The translations under genes and the position numbers were made by a program. Of a stretch of DNA of 64,000 nt, positions 26,165 through 34,714 are shown piece by piece. The number at the start of each line of letters is the position of its first letter. Position 1 is the stretch's first letter. A model generated the notes under the pieces. The model made no database searches. It worked only from the letters and a program-made list of their open reading frames with translations, and was not told where the DNA came from. Origin of the DNA: Flavobacterium sp. (lineage in GTDB: Bacteria; Bacteroidota; Bacteroidia; Flavobacteriales; Flavobacteriaceae); the NCBI RefSeq assembly GCF_004295795.1, contig NZ_SEBR01000003.1, positions 62,001 through 126,000 on the forward strand, read 5' to 3'.

Positions 26165-26194
26165 CAAAGATAGAATGAAAATCGATTCTTGCAA
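26165..26194 (-). promoter_or_regulatory. Promoter of tRNA-Asn
   Basis: TTG (26192-26194, reverse), 19 bases, TATCTTTG (26165-26172). This is a textbook Bacteroidota promoter and anchors the promoter calls elsewhere in the window. Confidence 0.8.
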
Positions 26195-26222
26195 ACAATT
26201 TTGAAAAAAAATTCGAGAAAAT

Positions 26223-27566
26223 TTACTTGCTGACGATAGCTTTATAGATGTCATTTCCGTTGGCGAACAAAAGCAAGCCTATTAGTAACACGAAACCAGC
26301 CATTTGCGCATATTCCATGAATTTGTCGCTTGGTTTGCGTCTTGCGACCATTTCATATAGCAAGAACATCACGTGTCCGCCGTCGAGGGCCGGAATAGGC
26401 AAAAGGTTCATCACACCAAGCATGATCGAAAGCACGGCTGTAATGTTCCAGAAGTTCTGCCAAACCCATTCGTCAGGGAAAACATTGAAGATCGCGAAGA
26501 ATCCGCCGACGCCTTTGTAAGCTCCGGTCGAAGGCGTGAAAATCGCTTTGAGCTGCGTGAGGTATTTGCTCATGCTTTCGCGGAAGTTGTCCACTCCGGC
26601 AGGAAAAGACTCCAAAAACGAATACGTGTGGACGTTCAGTTTATAGTAACCAAGTGTCTCGAGATTTCTCAATGTTGGGATCGCGGGTTGGATCAGCAAT
26701 TTTCCGTCTTTGTTGAAAGAAACCTTGGCGCTCACGTCTTTCTTGTCGCGCAAAATAACGGCGTCCAAGGTTTGTCCTTTGTGCTTTTCACCAAAACCTT
26801 TCACTTGGTCGAAATAGCGAATCGACTCTCCGTTTATGGTCTTGAAAATATCGCCTTTCTGCAAAATGTCCTTGTTGGGCGAACCTTCTGCAAAATCACC
26901 AACGACGAAAGGCATGCGAAACGTGAACAAAGGAATTTTATCGCCGTCCATCATGCGTCCGGTAAGGTCGACAGGCAACTCGATTTCCTTGTTCTGTCCG
27001 TTTCTTTCCACAACTACTTTGCTTCCGAAAAGCGTCGCATAAGCCGCATCGTCAAAAGCCGTAAACGTTTTCCCGTCTACGCTCACGATCTTGTCGCCGT
27101 TCTGGAAACCAACTTTTTCGCCAATCGGGTTCGTGACCCACATTCCGTCCTTTACTTCAGTATTTGCAACATAAGTTTCCCCGTAGAAATAAGCGATTCC
27201 GATGTAAATCAAAAAGGCCAGGATAAAGTTCACAGTAACGCCGCCAAGCATGATGATAAGTCGCTGCCAAGCCGGTTTAGATCGGAATTCCCACGGCTGT
27301 GGCTCTTGCGCCATTTGATCGGTATCCATACTTTCGTCGATCATGCCTGAAATCTTGACATATCCGCCAAGTGGCAACCAACCGATTCCGTATACGGTCT
27401 CCCCGACTTTTTTCTTGAAAAGCGAAAACTTCACGTCAAAGAACAAATAGAATTTTTCGACTCTGGTCTTGAACAATTTCGCCGGTATGAAGTGCCCGAG
27501 TTCGTGCAAGATGATAAGGAGCGAAAGGCTCAGCAAAAACTGGGAAAGTTTAATTACAATATCCAT
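26223..27566 (-). CDS. rseP: RIP metalloprotease RseP (site-2 protease)
   Basis: The ATG at 27566 gives the normal N-terminus (MDIVIKLSQFLLSLSLLIIL, then HELGH). The upstream open extension has no such features. The 447-residue M50 protease has zinc motif HELGH (21-25), PDZ-like regions (DGMWVTNPIGEKVGFQNGDK and EGSPNKDILQKGDIFKTING) and the C-terminal LDG motif in LLPIPALDGGHVMFLLYEM. It cuts transmembrane segments of anti-sigma factors or signal-peptide remnants within the inner membrane. A TATTTTTG box (27587-27594, reverse) lies 20 bases upstream. It is monocistronic and followed by tRNA-Asn. Confidence 0.95.
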   Translation of the reverse strand: MDIVIKLSQFLLSLSLLIILHELGHFIPAKLFKTRVEKFYLFFDVKFSLFKKKVGETVYGIGWLPLGGYVKISGMIDESMDTDQMAQEPQPWEFRSKPAWQRLIIMLGGVTVNFILAFLIYIGIAYFYGETYVANTEVKDGMWVTNPIGEKVGFQNGDKIVSVDGKTFTAFDDAAYATLFGSKVVVERNGQNKEIELPVDLTGRMMDGDKIPLFTFRMPFVVGDFAEGSPNKDILQKGDIFKTINGESIRYFDQVKGFGEKHKGQTLDAVILRDKKDVSAKVSFNKDGKLLIQPAIPTLRNLETLGYYKLNVHTYSFLESFPAGVDNFRESMSKYLTQLKAIFTPSTGAYKGVGGFFAIFNVFPDEWVWQNFWNITAVLSIMLGVMNLLPIPALDGGHVMFLLYEMVARRKPSDKFMEYAQMAGFVLLIGLLLFANGNDIYKAIVSK

Positions 27567-27586
27567 TTTAAAATGTTGAATTGGGG

Positions 27587-27594
27587 CAAAAATA
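27587..27594 (-). promoter_or_regulatory. -7 box (TATTTTTG) of rseP
   Basis: A perfect TAnnTTTG on the reverse strand, 20 bases upstream of the chosen ATG. It supports that start over the longer open frame. The -33 site reads TTA at spacing 20. Confidence 0.45.
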
Positions 27595-27711
27595 GTGTTT
27601 TCTGCATAACGCCCTAATTTACTATATCGGTTGAACTGGTAAAAGTTTGTTAATAGTTCCGAATGCACGCGCCCGCGGGGTTAAATTTACGAGAAGCAAA
27701 AAACCAGACAA

Positions 27712-28755
27712 ATGCAGCAAATTTCCACAGCCTTGCTTTCTTACGGAATGTCGGGCAAAGTATTCCATGCACCTTTCCTTGAATTACATCCCGGATTTGA
27801 ACTTATCGGAAGTTGGGAACGCTCCAAAAAACTCATCCAGGAAGATTACCCAATGGTCAAAAGTTACGCGAGTCTCGAAGAATTGCTTTCGGACAAAAAC
27901 GTCGAATTGGTCATCGTAAATACCCCGATAGAAACCCATTTCGAATACGCAAAAGCCGCGCTAAACGCCGGAAAACACGTGCTTGTAGAGAAAGCATTTA
28001 CTGCGACAGTAGCCGAAGCCGAAGCACTGAACGAACTCGCCGAGGAAAAAAACCTAAAGCTTTCGGTATTCCAAAACCGCCGTTTCGACAGCGATTTCAA
28101 AACCGTGAAAGACATTTTCGACAAGAATATTTTAGGAGAAACGGTAGTAGCCGAATTCCATTTTGACAGATACAATCCAAATTTGAGTCCGAAGGCGCAC
28201 AAAGAAGTGCGGTCGTCCGGATCAGGCGTGCTCAAGGATCTGGGTGCACATATCATCGACCAAGCCTTGTTTTTGTTCGGTTTTCCCGACGGATTGTTCG
28301 CCGATGTGAGAATGACGCGAGAGCATTCCGTGGTGGACGATTGGTTCGACATCACGCTGTTTTATCCCAAATTCCGCGTTCGGTTGAAAGCAGGTTTTTT
28401 CGTACGCGAACCGCTTCCGGCTTACGTCATCCACGGCAAAAAAGGCTCGTTCATCAAAAGCCGCGGCGACATACAGGAAGACGAACTCAAAACAGGAAAA
28501 AAACCGATGGTAACCGATTGGGGAAAAGAACCCGATTTCAAAAAAGGCGTGCTGAACACCGAAATAGAAGGCGAAGAAGTACGCGAACACGTACCAACGA
28601 TTCCCGGAAATTATTACCATTTCTTCGACGAACTCTATCAGGCGATCAAAAAGGGCAAAGAAGTTCCGGTTTCGGCTCAAGACGGAATCAAAACCATGAA
28701 GATCATCGAAGCCGCGCTCGAAAGTTCCTCCGAAAAAAAATACATCACCTTCTAA
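27712..28755 (+). CDS. Gfo/Idh/MocA family oxidoreductase
   Basis: A 347-residue NAD(P)-dependent sugar/inositol dehydrogenase. The Rossmann start LLSYGMSGKVFHAPFLELHP resembles the YdgJ/IolW branch (scyllo-inositol or related dehydrogenases). The catalytic Lys94 sits in HVLVEKAFT, and the C-terminal sheet domain carries SGSGVLKDLGAHIIDQALFL with the usual Asp and His. It is the first of six rightward genes (27712-33224) with gaps from 0 to about 190 bases, most of them redox enzymes. The substrate cannot be fixed from sequence. Confidence 0.88.
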   Translation: MQQISTALLSYGMSGKVFHAPFLELHPGFELIGSWERSKKLIQEDYPMVKSYASLEELLSDKNVELVIVNTPIETHFEYAKAALNAGKHVLVEKAFTATVAEAEALNELAEEKNLKLSVFQNRRFDSDFKTVKDIFDKNILGETVVAEFHFDRYNPNLSPKAHKEVRSSGSGVLKDLGAHIIDQALFLFGFPDGLFADVRMTREHSVVDDWFDITLFYPKFRVRLKAGFFVREPLPAYVIHGKKGSFIKSRGDIQEDELKTGKKPMVTDWGKEPDFKKGVLNTEIEGEEVREHVPTIPGNYYHFFDELYQAIKKGKEVPVSAQDGIKTMKIIEAALESSSEKKYITF

Positions 28756-28767
28756 TCCATACAGAAA

Positions 28768-29715
28768 ATGCAAAAAAGACAACTAGGACAAAGCGACTTA
28801 AATATTTACCCGATCGTCTTCGGAGGCAACGTCTTCGGATGGACGATCGACGAAAACAAATCTTTCGAAATCCTCGACGCGTTCGTTGGTGCGGGTTTCA
28901 ACGCAATCGACACCGCCGACGTGTACTCGAGATGGGCGCCCGGAAATTCGGGAGGCGAATCTGAGAAAGTGATAGGAAATTGGCTTAAATCGAGAGGAAA
29001 CCGCGATGCTGTCGTGCTTATGACAAAGGTCGGAAGCGACATGGGCGAAGGCAAATCCCTCAAAAAAGACTACATTTTGCGAGCGGTCGAAGCTTCATTG
29101 ACAAGACTCAAAACAGATTACATCGACTTGTACCAGACGCATTTCGACGACGATGACACTTCCGTCGATGACACGCTGTCGGCCTACGACCAATTGGTGA
29201 AAGATGGAAAAGTGCGTGAGATTGGCGCTTCGAACATGACGCCAGAACGGTTGTTGCAATCTTTGGCCAAATCTGACGAAAAACACTACCCGAAATACCA
29301 GACGCTTCAGCCGCATTACAATTTGTACGCAAGAGAAGCTTACGAGAAACAATTTGAACCGATTGCGCTCGAACAAAAATTGGGCGTAATCACATATTTC
29401 TCTCTGGAAAGCGGCTTTCTCACAGGAAAATATCGCACCAAGGAAGACTTGAACAAAAGTCCGCGCGGTGGCGACATGGACAAATATTTCGACGATCGCG
29501 GCCTCAAAATACTAAACGCTTTGGACGAAGTCTCGAGCTTGCACAATTCGACTCCGGCCGCCGTGGCATTGGCCTGGCTGATAAACCGTCCATCGATTAC
29601 CGCCCCAATCGTAAGCGCGACGAGCGTGCAACAACTCGACAGCATCATCGCCGCCCCAAATTTGGAACTCACGCACGAAAACATCCAGCAACTCAACGAA
29701 GCAAGCACGTACTAA
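28768..29715 (+). CDS. Aldo/keto reductase, cytoplasmic
   Basis: A 315-residue TIM-barrel reductase with an intact tetrad: Asp48 and Tyr53 in AIDTADVYSRW, Lys87 in VLMTKVGS, His125 in LYQTHFDDDD. The RPSITAPIVSATSVQQLDSI segment near the end binds NADPH. It belongs to the general AKR11/12-like group that reduces sugars, methylglyoxal or other carbonyls. There is no signal peptide, unlike the relative at 10088. It starts 12 bases after the Gfo/Idh gene and ends directly before the next start, so co-transcription is very likely. Confidence 0.9.
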   Translation: MQKRQLGQSDLNIYPIVFGGNVFGWTIDENKSFEILDAFVGAGFNAIDTADVYSRWAPGNSGGESEKVIGNWLKSRGNRDAVVLMTKVGSDMGEGKSLKKDYILRAVEASLTRLKTDYIDLYQTHFDDDDTSVDDTLSAYDQLVKDGKVREIGASNMTPERLLQSLAKSDEKHYPKYQTLQPHYNLYAREAYEKQFEPIALEQKLGVITYFSLESGFLTGKYRTKEDLNKSPRGGDMDKYFDDRGLKILNALDEVSSLHNSTPAAVALAWLINRPSITAPIVSATSVQQLDSIIAAPNLELTHENIQQLNEASTY

Positions 29716-30681
29716 ATGAAAGTTTTCATCACCAGACAATTCCCGGAAATCGGTCTTGCGCTTTTTAAAAAGGCCGGAATCGAGGTGGAACAATGGCTGG
29801 AAAAACGCGATTTGACGCAAGACGAGCTTATCGATAAGTGCCGTCAAGCGGATGCGCTTCTGGCTGTCGGGAGAACGACATTGGACGCCAAATTTCTCGA
29901 AGCCTGCAAGCATTTGAAGGTGATTTCGCTGTTTTCGGTCGGATACGACAATGTCGACATCAAGAAAGCGAACGAACTGGGAATTCCAGTTGGAAACACG
30001 CCCGAAGTCTTGAGCAAAGCTACAGCAGATACTGCGTTTTTGCTCATGCAAGCCACGGCGAGGAAGGCGTTTCACCATCACAAGAGAATCGCGAAAGGCG
30101 GTTGGGAATTTTTTGATCCTTTGCAGGATCTGGGTCAGGATTTACAGAGAAAAACGCTGGGGATTTTCGGCCTCGGAAACATCGGATACGAAATGGCCAG
30201 ATCGTCGAAAGGCGCTTTTGCGATGGACATTTTGTACCACAACCGAAGCGCCAACGAAAAAGCTGAATCCCAGCTCAAGGCGAGAAAAGTCTTGTTTGAC
30301 GAATTGCTCGAAAAGTCAGATGTGATCTCGGTTCACGCGAATTTGACCAAGGAAACCGAGAAAGTTTTCGACGAGCAAGCATTCGCCAAAATGAAACCTA
30401 CCGCGATTTTCGTAAACACCGCACGCGGCCCAATACATAACCAATCGGATCTTAAAAAAGCACTCGAAAACGGCACGATTTGGGGCGCAGGTCTGGACGT
30501 CACAGATCCCGAACCGATGGACAAAAACGACGAATTGCTCGATTTTCCCAATGTGTGCATTTTGCCGCACATCGGATCTTCAACCATAGAAACGCGAAAC
30601 GCCATGGCCGAACTTTCTGCCAAGAACGCGATCGCCGGACTCAAAAACGAGACATTGCCGCGACAAGTGCGCACGACATAA
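29716..30681 (+). CDS. D-2-hydroxyacid dehydrogenase (glyoxylate/hydroxypyruvate reductase type)
   Basis: A 321-residue NAD(P)-dependent enzyme. The start codon directly follows the previous stop. Motifs: cofactor loop GIFGLGNIGYEMA (GLGNIG at 152-157), catalytic Arg237 in FVNTARGPIHN, Glu266 in DVTDPEPM, His285 in LPHIGSST. SLFSVGYDNVDI at the substrate side is typical of glyoxylate/hydroxypyruvate/2-ketogluconate reductases (GRHPR group). The operon position suggests handling of sugar-acid intermediates (inference). It is a separate, ordinary paralogue of the fused dehydrogenase at 44092. Confidence 0.9.
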   Translation: MKVFITRQFPEIGLALFKKAGIEVEQWLEKRDLTQDELIDKCRQADALLAVGRTTLDAKFLEACKHLKVISLFSVGYDNVDIKKANELGIPVGNTPEVLSKATADTAFLLMQATARKAFHHHKRIAKGGWEFFDPLQDLGQDLQRKTLGIFGLGNIGYEMARSSKGAFAMDILYHNRSANEKAESQLKARKVLFDELLEKSDVISVHANLTKETEKVFDEQAFAKMKPTAIFVNTARGPIHNQSDLKKALENGTIWGAGLDVTDPEPMDKNDELLDFPNVCILPHIGSSTIETRNAMAELSAKNAIAGLKNETLPRQVRTT

Positions 30682-30719
30682 ACAACGACAACTACAACGC
30701 CTAAACTAAAACTGCCACC

Positions 30720-31232
30720 ATGAAACCACACACTTTCACTTTCAAAGACGACGGGAAAATCCCGAACAGCAACTTGCCGCTTTTGCTTTACAAAGGCGTT
30801 TTCGAGGAAGACTACATCGACGCCGATGCCATAATCGCGCATTTTCGCGACTTCGGATGGCGCAATGCATGGAAAAACGGCGTGTACGATTACCATCATT
30901 ACCACAGCATCACGCACGAAGTGATCGGGATTTATCAGGGAGATGCAGTTTTGCAATTTGGAGGTGAAAGCGGTGAAAAATTCGAGGTTGAAGCTGGAGA
31001 TGTCGTCGTGATTCCGGCCGGAGTCGGACACCGGCGCGTTACGCAATCGGAGGACTTTGCCGTTGTTGGCGCTTATCCGAACGGTTGCGATTATGACGTT
31101 TTGAGAGGCGAACCCGGAGAACGTCCAAAAGCCGACGAGAATATCGCCAATGTTGCGATGCCCGAAAACGATCCTGTTTACGGCAAATCACAAGGTTTGC
31201 TCGAGGTTTGGAGCGGCGAATTGGTACACTGA
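30720..31232 (+). CDS. Cupin-domain protein (YjlB-like)
   Basis: A 170-residue single-cupin protein. Cupin motif 1 is seen around YDYHHYHSITHEVIGIYQGD (His and Glu ligands) and motif 2 around VEAGDVVVIPAGVGHRRV. The metal site therefore looks complete (three His and one Glu). It resembles B. subtilis YjlB, whose role is unknown. Cupins bind a metal and act as isomerases, dioxygenases or sugar binders. It lies within the redox gene run, 38 bases after the hydroxyacid dehydrogenase. Confidence 0.8.
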   Translation: MKPHTFTFKDDGKIPNSNLPLLLYKGVFEEDYIDADAIIAHFRDFGWRNAWKNGVYDYHHYHSITHEVIGIYQGDAVLQFGGESGEKFEVEAGDVVVIPAGVGHRRVTQSEDFAVVGAYPNGCDYDVLRGEPGERPKADENIANVAMPENDPVYGKSQGLLEVWSGELVH

Positions 31233-31269
31233 TTTCACGATGCGGTTTCGGCCGGAAATTTTCAAGATC

Positions 31270-32052
31270 ATGGATTTACAACTCAAAAACAAAACGGCTC
31301 TCGTCACAGGATCGACCGCCGGAATAGGTTTTGCCACGGCGAAACTCTTGGCCAAGGAAGGCGCGAAAGTCTTCATAAACGGAAGAAAGCAAGCCGGGAT
31401 CGACGAAGCGATCGAGCGGTTGAAACAAGAAGTTCCCGAAGCGCAAGTGGAAGGAATTCGCTGCGATTTCTCGAATCCCGAAGCCATAAATGCGCTTTTG
31501 GAAAAGTTGCCCGAAGTCGATATTTTGGTCAACAACGTCGGGATTTTTCAACCTGTGGATTTCGTCGATATTCGAGATGACGATTGGTTCCGGTTCTTCG
31601 AGGTCAACGTGATGAGCGGCGTTCGCCTGTCGCGCCATTATTTCCCGAAAATGCTCCGGAAAAATTGGGGAAGAATCATTTTCGTTTCTTCGGAAAGCGC
31701 GTTGAATATTCCCGAGGAAATGATCCATTACGGCATGACCAAAACGGCGCAATTGGCCGTAGCTCGTGGTTTGGCGCAGTTGACCAAAAACTCGAACGTG
31801 ACCGTGAACAGCGTTTTGCCCGGCCCGACGGCTTCTGAAGGTTTGACCGATTTCATCGATTTGGACGCAAACAACAAGGCGCGAAAGGAAAAGGAATTTT
31901 TCGAGAACGCGCGCCCGAGTTCGTTGATTAGGCGGTTTGCCGAACCGGACGAGATCGCCAATATGATCGTGTACTTGGCCAGTCCTTTGTCTTCGGCTAC
32001 AAACGGGACGTCGGTTCGCGCCGATGGCGGCTTGGTCACGACTATCGCTTGA
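31270..32052 (+). CDS. Short-chain dehydrogenase/reductase
   Basis: The ATG at 31270 gives the usual N-terminus MDLQLKNKTALVTGSTAGIG. An upstream in-frame ATG at 31150 would overlap the cupin gene. The 260-residue SDR has cofactor motif TGSTAGIG (13-20), NNVG (88-91, NNAG variant), Ser141, Tyr154 and Lys158 (YGMTK). The helix-rich insert before the C-terminus (DANNKARKEKEFFENARPSS) resembles oxidoreductases of the 3-oxoacyl-reductase type. The substrate is unknown. It starts 37 bases after the cupin gene. Confidence 0.88.
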   Translation: MDLQLKNKTALVTGSTAGIGFATAKLLAKEGAKVFINGRKQAGIDEAIERLKQEVPEAQVEGIRCDFSNPEAINALLEKLPEVDILVNNVGIFQPVDFVDIRDDDWFRFFEVNVMSGVRLSRHYFPKMLRKNWGRIIFVSSESALNIPEEMIHYGMTKTAQLAVARGLAQLTKNSNVTVNSVLPGPTASEGLTDFIDLDANNKARKEKEFFENARPSSLIRRFAEPDEIANMIVYLASPLSSATNGTSVRADGGLVTTIA

Positions 32053-32058
32053 TTTATA

Positions 32059-32232
32059 CTGGTTTGCGCGAGGGATGCCGGCATTGTCTGAGCTCTTTTG
32101 CCCAAACAAAATTTTGTTTTCGGGTTTTAGGATTTCCGGGCAAAAAGCGAGTGCCTGCAGCCCGACCGCGCCGCAGCAAAATGTCGCTTTTTTTTCACCG
32201 GATTTTCCGCGGCGGGGACGCGCCCAAAAAAG
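32059..32232 (+). repeat. Dispersed repeat family B, copy 1
   Basis: Begins with CTGGTTTGCGCGAGGGATG, has GGGCAAAAAGCGAGTGCC in the middle, and ends GGACGCGCCCAAAAAA. The second copy (47577-47748) shares start, middle and end. It separates the SDR from the alpha/beta hydrolase gene and may interrupt the operon. Confidence 0.7.
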
Positions 32233-32240
32233 TAAAAGTC

Positions 32241-33224
32241 ATGAAGAAATTAGTTTTGTTTTTGTTGGTCGGATTTTTCGCATTTGGCCAGAACGTCAAG
32301 GAAAACGGATTGCGGTTGGAAAACGTCGAGTATCCGTTCGCGGTCAAGGAAATCGCGTTGCAGATTCAGGGCAAAACCTTGAAAATGGCGTACATGGACG
32401 TGGTTTCAGCCAAGCCGAACGGAAAAACGGTCTTGCTTTTGCACGGAAAGAATTTCGCCGGATATTATTGGGAACAGACCGCTAAAGACTTGTCCAAAGC
32501 GGGTTTTCGGGTTGTGATTCCGGATCAGATCGGTTTTGGGAAATCGGACAAACCAATTGACATCCAATACAGTTTCCAGCTTTTGGCCTTGAATACGAAA
32601 GCGATCTTGGACGAATTGAAAATCGATAAAGTCGTCGTTTTGGGGCATTCGATGGGCGGAATGCTCGCGACTAGATTCGCGCTGATGTTTCCTGAAAAGG
32701 TCGAAAAGTTGATCCTCGAAAATCCGATCGGGTTGGAAGATTGGAAAACGGTCGTGCCTTATCAAACGGTCGACGATTGGTATCAGGCGGAACTCAAGCA
32801 GAATTACCGGTCGATCAAAGACTATCAGCTCAAATTTTACTACGACAACAAGTGGAAACCCAAATATGAAAAAGGCGTGCAATTGCTTGCCGGTTGGACG
32901 GTGAACAAGGAATATCCGGTCATCGCCAAAAACGCGGCCTTGACGTATGACATGATTTTCACGCAGCCCGTGGTTTATGAATTCGGGAATTTGAACGTTC
33001 CGACGTTGCTTATCATCGGACAGCGCGACCGCACGGCTTTGGGGAAAGCGAAAGCTCCGAAAGACGTTCAGGAAACGCTTGGCAATTATCCAAAATTGGG
33101 ACGCGAAACCAAGGCGAAAATCAAAGGTTCCGAATTGGTCGAGATCGATGGCGTTGGCCATTTGCCTCATATCGAGGCTTATCCGCAGTTTATTTCACCT
33201 TTGCTTGCTTTTTTGGCGCGGTAA
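32241..33224 (+). CDS. Exported alpha/beta hydrolase
   Basis: The ATG at 32241 gives a signal peptide (MKKLVLFLLVGFFAFGQ). A longer frame opens inside repeat B and is rejected. The 327-residue protein shows the alpha/beta hydrolase fold: LLLHGKNFAGYYW (oxyanion region), nucleophile Ser137 in VVLGHSMGGML, an acid in IIGQRDRTALG and catalytic His in DGVGHLPHIEA. It is close to haloalkane dehalogenase/epoxide hydrolase-like and lactonase-like families, and the true substrate is unknown. The LGKAKAPKDVQETLGNYPKL insert is a cap element. Confidence 0.85.
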   Translation: MKKLVLFLLVGFFAFGQNVKENGLRLENVEYPFAVKEIALQIQGKTLKMAYMDVVSAKPNGKTVLLLHGKNFAGYYWEQTAKDLSKAGFRVVIPDQIGFGKSDKPIDIQYSFQLLALNTKAILDELKIDKVVVLGHSMGGMLATRFALMFPEKVEKLILENPIGLEDWKTVVPYQTVDDWYQAELKQNYRSIKDYQLKFYYDNKWKPKYEKGVQLLAGWTVNKEYPVIAKNAALTYDMIFTQPVVYEFGNLNVPTLLIIGQRDRTALGKAKAPKDVQETLGNYPKLGRETKAKIKGSELVEIDGVGHLPHIEAYPQFISPLLAFLAR

Positions 33225-33237
33225 ATTTCCCGATTCT

Positions 33238-33326
33238 ACTCTAACCCTGTCACTGTTTATAACCCTGACAGGGTTAGAAAAGTAAGGAAGTCGCGACATT
33301 TCCGATTACAGAAAATCTGTAAAAAA
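33238..33326 (-). repeat. Dispersed repeat family C, copy 2 (inverted)
   Basis: The reverse strand reads TTTTTTACAGATTTTCTG ... GACTTCCTTACTTTTCTAAC, almost identical to 21873-21945, followed by a shorter CCTGTCAGGGTT palindrome. It lies directly after the hydrolase stop. Confidence 0.75.
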
Positions 33327-33391
33327 TCTTAAAGTTTCAAAAGCGGTTAGCGTCCGATAAAACTGTTCCATATAATTGTCTCCGATCCAAA

Positions 33392-34165
33392 TCAGACCAC
33401 GGCCAGAGTCCCGCCGTCGACGTGATAGTTCACGCCCGTAATATAGCGCGCTTCGGACGAAACCAAGAACGCGACCAAGTTTGCGATTTCCTCAGATTCC
33501 GCCATTCTTCCAAGCGGTACGTAGCCCACTTTTTCCATAACGGTGTCGTAAGCTTCGTCGACAGTCGTGTTCGATGATTTGGCGATACTCTCGATAAATT
33601 CCTGCATCAGCGGTGTTTTCACGACGCCGGGCGAAACCGTGTTGACGCGAATTCCGCTTGGCCCGACTTCGTTCGACAAGGCTTTGCTGTACATGTTCAA
33701 CGCCGCTTTTGCCGTAGAATAAGCCATCGTCATTTCCCAAATCGGTTTGGTGGCCGCGCCTGTCGAAATGTTTATGATCACGCCGCTTTTCTGGGAAATC
33801 ATCGCAGGCAGAAGCGCTTTGTTGACGCGAATCGCCGACATCAGGTTGAGTTGGATTTCGTTATTCCAATGTTCGTCGGTGAGGGAATTGAAACCGCCGC
33901 CCGGACTCAAATTGGCGCCGGCGTTGTTTACGATGATGTCGATTTTGCCGAATTTTTCGAGGATTTCCCGAGCGATGATTTGGGCGCTTTCGGGTTGGAC
34001 AAGATCTGATTTGATAAAGTGATTTCCGATTTGTTCTGTCGGATGCGTTCTCGCCGTTACGATGACTTTCGCTCCGGACTCGCTGAGTTTGTCCGCTATG
34101 GCTTTTCCGATGCCTTTTGTGCCGCCAGTTACCAAAGCGATTTTTCCTTGAAGTGAATTTTCCAT
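33392..34165 (-). CDS. Short-chain dehydrogenase/reductase, divergent from HxlR regulator
   Basis: A 257-residue classical SDR: TGGTKGIG (13-20), NNAG (80-83), Tyr149 and Lys153 (YSTAK), and VNTVSPGVVKTPL after the active site. The C-terminus YITGVNYHVDGGTLAVV is typical. The substrate is unknown. Divergence from an HxlR repressor, with a shared operator region (34166-34270), suggests induction by an electrophile or quinone-like compound. That is inference from other HxlR/SDR pairs. The promoter is at 34187-34216. Confidence 0.9.
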   Translation of the reverse strand: MENSLQGKIALVTGGTKGIGKAIADKLSESGAKVIVTARTHPTEQIGNHFIKSDLVQPESAQIIAREILEKFGKIDIIVNNAGANLSPGGGFNSLTDEHWNNEIQLNLMSAIRVNKALLPAMISQKSGVIINISTGAATKPIWEMTMAYSTAKAALNMYSKALSNEVGPSGIRVNTVSPGVVKTPLMQEFIESIAKSSNTTVDEAYDTVMEKVGYVPLGRMAESEEIANLVAFLVSSEARYITGVNYHVDGGTLAVV

Positions 34166-34186
34166 ATATCTTGTTGATTTGGCAGC

Positions 34187-34216
34187 AAAACTAGATTCAA
34201 TACTTTACTTTTGCAA
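34187..34216 (-). promoter_or_regulatory. Promoter of the SDR gene
   Basis: TTG (34214-34216, reverse) and TAGTTTTG (34187-34194) with 20 bases between. The -33 element is covered by the TACTT-TTGC-AAGTA palindrome. Confidence 0.6.
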
Positions 34217-34219
34217 GTA
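34206..34219. promoter_or_regulatory. Candidate HxlR operator
   Basis: TACTT-TTGC-AAGTA is a 5-4-5 inverted repeat. It overlaps the -33 box of the SDR promoter and the TACTTTTG box (34206-34213) of the divergent hxlR-type gene. A larger inverted repeat TTTACTTTT (34204-34212) / AAAAGTAAA (34245-34253) encloses the region. Confidence 0.5.
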
Positions 34220-34270
34220 GTTACACGAATGTTAAGTAATAACAAAAAGTAAAGGCTTGGTTAAAATCAG

Positions 34271-34603
34271 ATGGTTATGAGCGAAAAGATGTTGAAAAAA
34301 GTTCAGGAGAAGTGCGCGCTTCAGGAAATTTTGGGCGTAATCGGCGGAAAATGGTCAATGTCAATCATCTACGCCTTGTTCTCGGGAAAGATGCGTTTCA
34401 GTCAATTGGAGCGGATGATTCCCGGAATCAACACGAGAATGCTGGTCAAGGAACTCAAGAATATGGAAGAAAACAAGATCGTGACGCGACAGGTTTTCGC
34501 GACCGTTCCGCCGACTGTCGAATACGACTTGACCGAAAAAGGCCGAAAGCTCGAACCTATAATCAATGAGTTGTATAATTGGGGAAGGGAATTTGTGGCA
34601 TAG
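34271..34603 (+). CDS. HxlR family winged-helix regulator
   Basis: A 110-residue protein with the HxlR signature CALQEILGVIGGKWSMSIIY, then LERMIPGINTRMLVKELKNM (recognition helix) and YDLTEKGRKLEPIINEL (wing and C-helix). Cys15, in the usual place near the N-terminus, is the redox or electrophile sensor in several relatives. Such dimers sense aldehydes, quinones or thiol stress and repress a nearby oxidoreductase gene. It is divergent from the SDR and probably represses both itself and that gene. The start is the ATG at 34271, and a second ATG at 34277 is possible. Confidence 0.9.
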   Translation: MVMSEKMLKKVQEKCALQEILGVIGGKWSMSIIYALFSGKMRFSQLERMIPGINTRMLVKELKNMEENKIVTRQVFATVPPTVEYDLTEKGRKLEPIINELYNWGREFVA

Positions 34604-34665
34604 GTTTTCGGATGGTTTCGGACAGAAAATTCGTTGGCAAATCCGATACGACATCTGCAAAAACG

Positions 34666-34693
34666 AAAAAATCCGCTGTTGTTTGCAGCGGAT
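34666..34693. terminator. Bidirectional intrinsic terminator
   Basis: ATCCGCTG (34671-34678) pairs with CAGCGGAT (34686-34693), with A5 before and CTTTT after. It serves the HxlR gene and the leftward M1 peptidase gene. Confidence 0.75.
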
Positions 34694-34714
34694 CTTTTAT
34701 ATCTGACAAAGTCT

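Noticed and set aside
31150..31269. Longer N-terminus for the SDR starting inside the cupin gene
   Set aside because: It would add 40 residues without similarity to SDRs. The ATG at 31270 gives the standard SDR start.
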